Shown here one piece after another: positions 59,983 through 64,000 of a stretch of 64,000 nt of DNA. A model generated the notes under the pieces. That model did no database searches, had not been told where the DNA came from, and saw only the letters and a list, made by a program, of their open reading frames with translations. A program made the translations under genes and the position numbers. The DNA is taken from assembly GCF_003569745.1 (NCBI RefSeq), contig NZ_AP018498.1:1215001-1279000 (forward strand), read 5' to 3'. Source of the DNA: Altererythrobacter sp. B11. Lineage in GTDB: Bacteria; Pseudomonadota; Alphaproteobacteria; Sphingomonadales; Sphingomonadaceae. How positions within the stretch are numbered: position 1 is the stretch's first letter; the number at the start of each line of letters is the position of its first letter.

Positions 59983-60420
59983 ATGGGCAGCGATCTTCAG
60001 GCAGGAGGGAAGGAACGGGCGGATCTCGGCCGGGTCCTCGTCGTCGAAGATGATCCCGTGCTGGCGCTGGAGATCGAGGAGGCCCTGCTGGCCCGAGGTG
60101 CCGCCGAGGTGGTGATATGCCCCACCGCCGCCTGTGCGATGAAGGCGTTGGAAGCCGGCACGGCCGACGCAGTCGTTCTGGATGTCCATCTGGGCGATTG
60201 CGACGCCGGCTGGGAACTGGCCGAACTCGTCACAATGCTCGGCGTGCGCCAGCCGCGCATTGTCTTCTCCACCGGTTCACCCGAAGCAATCCCGCCCGAT
60301 ATCGCGGCGATGGGGCCGGTGTTCGAAAAGCCCTATGACCCCGCCACGCTGGCCGATGTGCTGGCCGGGGACAACACCAAGCGCGGCCTGTTCTCGCTGC
60401 TCCGCAACGCCCGCGGCTAA
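59983..60420 (+). CDS. Single-domain response regulator
   Basis: A 145-residue stand-alone receiver. The acid pocket is E22-D23-D24 (VLVVEDDPV), the phosphoacceptor Asp67 is in VVLDVHLGD, and Lys116 is in FEKPYD. No output domain is present. The start at 59983 follows GGAAAGGCAG. Such proteins pass phosphoryl groups within phosphorelays or bind protein targets. The PhyR gene, another stress-signalling component, lies 590 bases downstream. Confidence 0.92.
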   Translation: MGSDLQAGGKERADLGRVLVVEDDPVLALEIEEALLARGAAEVVICPTAACAMKALEAGTADAVVLDVHLGDCDAGWELAELVTMLGVRQPRIVFSTGSPEAIPPDIAAMGPVFEKPYDPATLADVLAGDNTKRGLFSLLRNARG

Positions 60421-60476
60421 TTTTCTGATCATTGCGTTGGCATGCGTCCCCTCGCGGGGTGAGGCTGGCGCGCATG

Positions 60477-60627
60477 CTTCGACAGGCTCAGCATGCGCGG
60501 GTGGGCTCGTGGAGGGTGAGCCGGTGCCCCACACCCGCTCGTCCTGAGCCTGTCGAAGGACGCGCACGAGGTTTGCGACAGGGGTGGAGGGTAGCGCGTG
60601 GCCTTCGACAGGCTCAGGCTGAGCGGG
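60477..60627. repeat. Cluster of three REP-type palindromic units
   Basis: Units CTTCGACAGGCTCAGCATGC (60477-60500), an inverted CTCGTCCTGAGCCTGTCGAA (60536-60558) and CTTCGACAGGCTCAGGCTGA (60603-60627) lie in the 588-base gap after the response regulator. They are near copies of the pair at 48.25-48.37 kb. Confidence 0.85.
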
Positions 60628-60741
60628 GGTGGTTTATTTTAGGCCAAGCCCGGTCGGGGCACCTGCGCCTAAACCGCATTGCTGCTTACATTCCCATCGT
60701 CATCCCGCGCAGGCGAGAATCCAGTCCGGCATCGCCGCAAA

Positions 60742-60774
60742 GAAAAAGGCCTCCGCTCGGGGGGAGCGGAGGCC
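60742..60774 (-). terminator. Minus-strand terminator with no gene in front of it
   Basis: GGCCTCCGCTC (60748-60758) and GAGCGGAGGCC (60764-60774) form a perfect 11-bp stem with a 5-base G loop. On the minus strand the stem is followed by TTTTTC, a proper terminator. No minus-strand protein gene lies upstream of it before PhyR, so it would terminate an unannotated transcript of up to about 200 bases. Confidence 0.6.
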
Positions 60775-60949
60775 TCTCGGGATCGTATCACCAGCCGCTT
60801 GGACGGGAGGGGGGTATCGGCGGTGACATGAGCTAAATGAGCGTCCCGAAAAGCGGTTCCCGGGGGTGCAAAAAAATCGAGAAAAATTTCCGCTGCTCCC
60901 GTGACCGTCCTCGCCGAGCCTTCCAAAACGCCCGGAGCTTGCCTGATCC

Positions 60950-60974
60950 GGAACATTCGCTACCGCAGGGCGTT
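60950..60974 (+). promoter_or_regulatory. Sigma-EcfG (general stress) promoter of phyR
   Basis: GGAAC (60950-60954), exactly 16 bases of spacer and CGTT (60971-60974) match the alphaproteobacterial general-stress consensus perfectly. The element is 34 bases before the phyR start, consistent with positive autoregulation of the response. Confidence 0.85.
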
Positions 60975-61008
60975 AACCGCCAACCGTGCTTTTCGGGAAG
61001 GGATCCTA

Positions 61009-61803
61009 ATGTCAATCGGGGCAGAAGTCGCCGCACATCTACCGTTTCTCCGTCGCTATGCTCGTGCGCTCACAGGGTCGCAGAGCACCGGCGATGCTTT
61101 TGTTCGCGCTACCCTCGAAGCCGCCCTGGCGGATGAGGAACTGGCAAGTTCGCTCCGTGGCGGCCGCGTGCCGCTCTATCGTGCCTTCAACAAGGTATGG
61201 TCCAGCGCCTATCTCGATGTGGGGCCGGAGGACGGCGACCTCAATCCGCATGAAAGCGGCGCGCAGGCGCAGCTCAGCAAGATCACCCCGCTCAGCCGGC
61301 AGGCACTGCTGCTGACCACGGTCGAAGATTTCAACCGCGACGAAGCGGCGGAGATCATGGGCGTGGATGAAGAGACGATCGGCGATCTGGTGGCCGAGGC
61401 GATCGACGAGATCGAGCGCGAGAACACCACCAGTGTGCTCATCATCGAGGACGAACCGCTGATCTCCATGCAGCTGGAAGACCTCGTCCGCTCGCTGGGC
61501 CACGACATCTGCGGCACTGCCGCCACGCGCACCCAGGCGCAGGATGTGGTCGCCGAAAAGACGCCGGGCCTGGTGCTGGCGGATATCCAGCTGGCCGATG
61601 GCTCCTCCGGGCTGGACGCGGTGGACGATATCCTCGCCATCGACAGCGTGCCGGTGATCTTCATCACCGCCTACCCGGAGCGGCTGCTGACGGGCGACCG
61701 GCCGGAGCCGACCTATCTGGTCACCAAGCCGTTCCACGAGGACACCGTGCGCGCGGCGATCAGCCAGGCGCTGTTCTTCGGCTCCAGCCGCCCGCTCGAC
61801 TAA
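61009..61803 (+). CDS. phyR: PhyR-type general stress response regulator (sigma-like + receiver)
   Basis: A 264-residue anti-anti-sigma factor. The N-terminal 135 residues mimic an ECF sigma factor (LPFLRRYARALTGSQSTGDA, DFNRDEAAEIMGVDEETIGD), and the C-terminal receiver carries E147-D148, phosphoacceptor Asp192 (LADIQLADG) and Lys240 (TKPFHED). When phosphorylated it captures NepR and frees sigma-EcfG. The start at 61009 follows GGGAAGGGA. The usual neighbours nepR and ecfG are not present on either side within this window, so the rest of the switch must be elsewhere. Confidence 0.95.
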   Translation: MSIGAEVAAHLPFLRRYARALTGSQSTGDAFVRATLEAALADEELASSLRGGRVPLYRAFNKVWSSAYLDVGPEDGDLNPHESGAQAQLSKITPLSRQALLLTTVEDFNRDEAAEIMGVDEETIGDLVAEAIDEIERENTTSVLIIEDEPLISMQLEDLVRSLGHDICGTAATRTQAQDVVAEKTPGLVLADIQLADGSSGLDAVDDILAIDSVPVIFITAYPERLLTGDRPEPTYLVTKPFHEDTVRAAISQALFFGSSRPLD

Positions 61804-61820
61804 CTGGCAGAGGCCGGGGG

Positions 61821-62189
61821 GTGGCCCGCCTCAAGCTCAAGCTCCAGCTCTATTGCGGCGAAGAGATCGCAATGGGGCCGGGGAAGGCCGATCTGCTCGA
61901 TGCCATCGCGCGGGAGGGGTCGATCTCGGCCGCCGCCCGCGCGCTCGGCATGAGCTACCGGCGTGGCTGGCTGCTGGTCGATGCGATGAACCGCTGTTTC
62001 CGCGAACCGCTCGTGGCGGCGCAGCCCGGCGGCGGGAAGGGCGCGGGTGCCCGCGTCACGCCCGAGGGCGAGGCGGCGCTGGCTGCCTATCGCGCGTTGA
62101 CGGCGCGGTTGGCGGGCGATCTGGCGGGGGACGCGCGCGATGCGCTGGAAGCGGCGATCCGCGACGAGCCGCTGCCGCCGGGAAGCTAG
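61821..62189 (+). CDS. ModE-like winged-helix regulator (DNA-binding domain only)
   Basis: A 122-residue protein of the LysR-like ModE N-terminal type. The helix-turn-helix reads LLDAIAREGSISAAARALGM, then SYRRGWLLVDAMNRCFREPL. The wing reads GGGKGAGARVTPEGEAALAA. The molybdate-binding TOBE domains of full ModE are absent, as in many alphaproteobacterial homologues. Start is GTG 61821. Its stop overlaps the convergent dehydrogenase gene by 4 bases. Confidence 0.9.
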   Translation: MARLKLKLQLYCGEEIAMGPGKADLLDAIAREGSISAAARALGMSYRRGWLLVDAMNRCFREPLVAAQPGGGKGAGARVTPEGEAALAAYRALTARLAGDLAGDARDALEAAIRDEPLPPGS

Positions 62190-63187
62190 GGCGCGATCAG
62201 CACCTTGCATTGCCCGCTGCGCTGCTTGAGGCTTTCGAACACCGCCGGCACGTCATCCAGCGCGATCGTGTCGCTCACCAGCAGGCGCGGCTCGATGGCG
62301 CCGGCGGCCAGCGCATCGAGCGCCGCGCGATATTCGGCCACGGTGAAGAAGGCGCTGGTGACGAGGCGCACCTCCTTGGACAGCATGGCGAAGCTGTTGA
62401 AGGTATCGGGCCTGGTGCAGAGGCCGAGCAGCAGGATCGTACCGCGCGGGCGCAGCTGTTCCACCGCCTGCGCAACGAGGCCGGGCACGCCCACGCATTC
62501 GAACACGATATCGGCCTTGCCACCCAGCGCCGCCTCCGCGCTGCCCACCGGATCGGCAGGATCGACCACGAACACATTCGCGCCCATGTCCAGCGCGCGC
62601 TGCTGCTGGTGGTCGGCGATGTCCTGCACTGCCACCCGCCCCGCGCCGAAGCGCCGCGCCCAGAACGCCACCGCGAGGCCGATCGGGCCGGCGCCGAGCA
62701 CCAGCACCCGGTCGCCGCTCTGCAGGCCGGACAGGTTCACGCCATGCAGCGCCACGGCCAGCGGTTCGATGATCGCGCCATCCGCCAGCGAGAGGCCTTG
62801 CGGCAATTTCACGCATTGGTTGGGGCGGGTGAGGGCATATTCGGCATAGCCGCCGCCCTGCAGGCCGAAGCCGGCGCACCATTGCACCTCGCCCTTCCGG
62901 CAATGCTCGCAGGTGCCGCAGCTCTTGAGCGGGATCACGGAGACGAGATCGCCCGTCTTCAGCCCCTCGACATCGGCTCCGGCCGCGACCACCTCGCCGG
63001 CGAATTCATGGCCCAGTATGTCACCGTGGCGGCAGCCATAGGCGGCGTCCTCGGTCATGTGGAGGTCGCTGCCGCAGATGCCGCAGCGGCCCACCTGCAC
63101 CACCACATCGCCGCGCGACGGGGTGGGGTCGGGCAGATCCTCCAGCGCGAGCGGCTGGTGCAGGGCCTGAAACGTCGCCGCCTTCAC
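62186..63187 (-). CDS. Zinc-dependent alcohol dehydrogenase (butanediol/sorbitol dehydrogenase-like)
   Basis: A 333-residue medium-chain dehydrogenase. The catalytic zinc site is CGICGSDLHM with GHEFAGEV, the structural zinc cluster is CGTCEHCRKGEVQWC, and the NAD fold is VLVLGAGPIGLAVAFWARRF. These place it with threonine/2,3-butanediol/sorbitol-type enzymes. The substrate is undefined. Its start lies 4 bases past the stop of the next dehydrogenase on the same strand, so the two are co-transcribed. Confidence 0.92.
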   Translation of the reverse strand: MKAATFQALHQPLALEDLPDPTPSRGDVVVQVGRCGICGSDLHMTEDAAYGCRHGDILGHEFAGEVVAAGADVEGLKTGDLVSVIPLKSCGTCEHCRKGEVQWCAGFGLQGGGYAEYALTRPNQCVKLPQGLSLADGAIIEPLAVALHGVNLSGLQSGDRVLVLGAGPIGLAVAFWARRFGAGRVAVQDIADHQQQRALDMGANVFVVDPADPVGSAEAALGGKADIVFECVGVPGLVAQAVEQLRPRGTILLLGLCTRPDTFNSFAMLSKEVRLVTSAFFTVAEYRAALDALAAGAIEPRLLVSDTIALDDVPAVFESLKQRSGQCKVLIAP

Positions 63188-63191
63188 TGGG

Positions 63192-64000
63192 CTATTCCGT
63201 GCCGATCCGCAGCACCGGCTTCACCACCTCGCCGCTTTCGCTCGCTTCGATCGCCTCGTTGATCTCGTCGAATTCGAAATAGCGGATCAGCCGTTCGAAG
63301 GGGAAGCGGCCGGCGATGTGATGCTCGATCAGTTCGGGCAGGAAAGTCACCAGATCGCTGTCGCCGCCGAGGATGCCCATCACCCGGCGTCCGCCGCCCA
63401 TGAACTCCGCCTCGTTGAAGGTCAGCTGCGCGGCCGGATCGCTGGCGCCCACGATGCCGCAGATGCCCATCGGCGCCAGCAGCCCCCAGGCGCCCTGGAT
63501 CACCGTGTTGATGCCCGTGGTGTCGAAAGCATAGCCCAGCCCCTGCGGGCACAGCTCGCGGATCTTGCCCACCGCATCCTCGCGCGCGTTGAAGCTGTGC
63601 GTCGCGCCAAGTTCGCGCGCCAGGGCGAGGCGGCTCTCATGCACGTCCACCGCGATGATCGGGTCGGCGCCCGCGATCTTGGCCGCCATGATCGCGGCGA
63701 TGCCCACGGTGCCGGCGCCGAACACCGCAATGGGCAGCCCGGCGCGCACCTTCATCGCGCGCAACACGGCGCCCGCGCCGGTCATAAGGCCGCAGCCGAT
63801 CGGGGCCAGCCGCTCCAGCGGAATATCCGCCGCCGATGCGGGCACCTTCACCACATTGCGCTGATGCGCGATTGCCTGCGTGGCAAAGCTGGACTGGCCG
63901 AAGAAATTCGCATTCACCGGCTTGCCGTCACGATAGAGCGTGGCGCTGCCATCCGCGCGCGTGCCGGACCAATTGTGCGGAAAGAATTCGTAGCAATAGG
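63192..64000 (-). CDS. NAD(P)-dependent zinc alcohol dehydrogenase (5' end outside window)
   Basis: The C-terminal 269 codons of a medium-chain dehydrogenase that continues past the window end without a start. The first visible residues YCYEFFPHNWSGTRADGSAT follow where the structural zinc cluster would end. The Rossmann motif is GLPIAVFGAGTVGIAAIMAA, preceded by PIGCGLMTGAGAVLRAMKVR. Similar to aryl- or benzyl-alcohol dehydrogenases of the AdhC/XylB type. It sits just upstream of the second dehydrogenase, with a 4-base gap, as part of one operon. Confidence 0.92.
   Translation of the reverse strand, partial: YCYEFFPHNWSGTRADGSATLYRDGKPVNANFFGQSSFATQAIAHQRNVVKVPASAADIPLERLAPIGCGLMTGAGAVLRAMKVRAGLPIAVFGAGTVGIAAIMAAKIAGADPIIAVDVHESRLALARELGATHSFNAREDAVGKIRELCPQGLGYAFDTTGINTVIQGAWGLLAPMGICGIVGASDPAAQLTFNEAEFMGGGRRVMGILGGDSDLVTFLPELIEHHIAGRFPFERLIRYFEFDEINEAIEASESGEVVKPVLRIGTE

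Noticed and set aside
60669-60956. A 95-codon minus-strand frame that could explain the orphan terminator
   Set aside because: No ribosome site and composition unlike a protein; it also runs through the terminator stem itself.

Overview
The window is GC-rich, densely coded bacterial chromosome. The gene content points to an alphaproteobacterium of the order Sphingomonadales. The pointers are the PhyR-type general stress regulator, several large TonB-dependent receptors, the paired TIGR02587/TIGR02588 families, a PHA synthase with phasin, LptF/LptG, a ceramide-synthase-like acyltransferase, and REP-type palindromes built on CTTCGACAGGCTCAG. I cannot name the genus from sequence alone. No integrase, transposase, prophage or CRISPR array was found.

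Region by region. 1-2.8 kb: a DEAD-box RNA helicase cut by the window edge and a HI0933/YhiN-type flavoprotein. 3.2-9.1 kb: a complete RND efflux operon (periplasmic adaptor, HAE1 pump, outer-membrane channel). 9.1-10.5 kb: fumarase FumC. 10.5-15.9 kb: an apparent phosphate-scavenging operon (TonB-dependent receptor, beta-propeller phytase, PhoX-like phosphatase) behind a 3-repeat Pho-box-like element. 15.9-17.8 kb: O-methyltransferase, low-molecular-weight phosphatase and fructosamine-kinase-like protein with overlapping ends. 17.8-24.1 kb: a methyltransferase, valine-degradation enzymes, an HdeD-like membrane protein, a frameshifted RidA gene, small lipoproteins, a MaoC dehydratase and a TauD-type dioxygenase. 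24.1-24.7 kb: a palindrome-rich gap holding an unlisted 27-codon gene.

24.7-28.6 kb: an NTF2-fold protein, then a four-gene operon of DhaK, DhaL, a HAD phosphatase and a class II aldolase. 28.9-39.1 kb: a BtuFCD/FecBCD-type ABC importer, a FecI-like sigma factor, its FecR anti-sigma, an STN-domain TonB receptor and a large autotransporter; together these look like a metal- or cofactor-acquisition locus. 39.3-40.9 kb: a copper-delivery operon (DUF2946-like, PCu(A)C, SCO1). 41-45 kb: a PhnA-like protein, a MarR regulator divergent from a membrane protein across a perfect palindrome, and an AraC regulator divergent from a 38-codon small gene coupled to a methyltransferase.

45.2-48.5 kb: tRNA-Thr(CGT), a probable stress cluster (two divergent hemerythrin proteins, TIGR02587, TIGR02588 and a glycine-rich small protein) and tRNA-Cys(GCA). 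48.5-57.5 kb: an MFS transporter, aminotransferase AlaC, PHA synthase and phasin, ClpS, and LptF/LptG. 57.5-60.4 kb: a fatty-acid/sphingolipid desaturase family protein, a GNAT-fold acyltransferase and a single-domain response regulator. 60.4-64 kb: REP palindromes, PhyR behind a textbook sigma-EcfG promoter (no nepR or ecfG beside it), a ModE-like regulator, and two zinc alcohol dehydrogenases, the last cut by the window end.

The least explained items are the two small genes, the palindrome-rich gap at 24.3-24.65 kb, the structured gap at 31.6-31.7 kb, the DhaK/DhaL/HAD/aldolase module and the hemerythrin/TIGR02587/TIGR02588 cluster.
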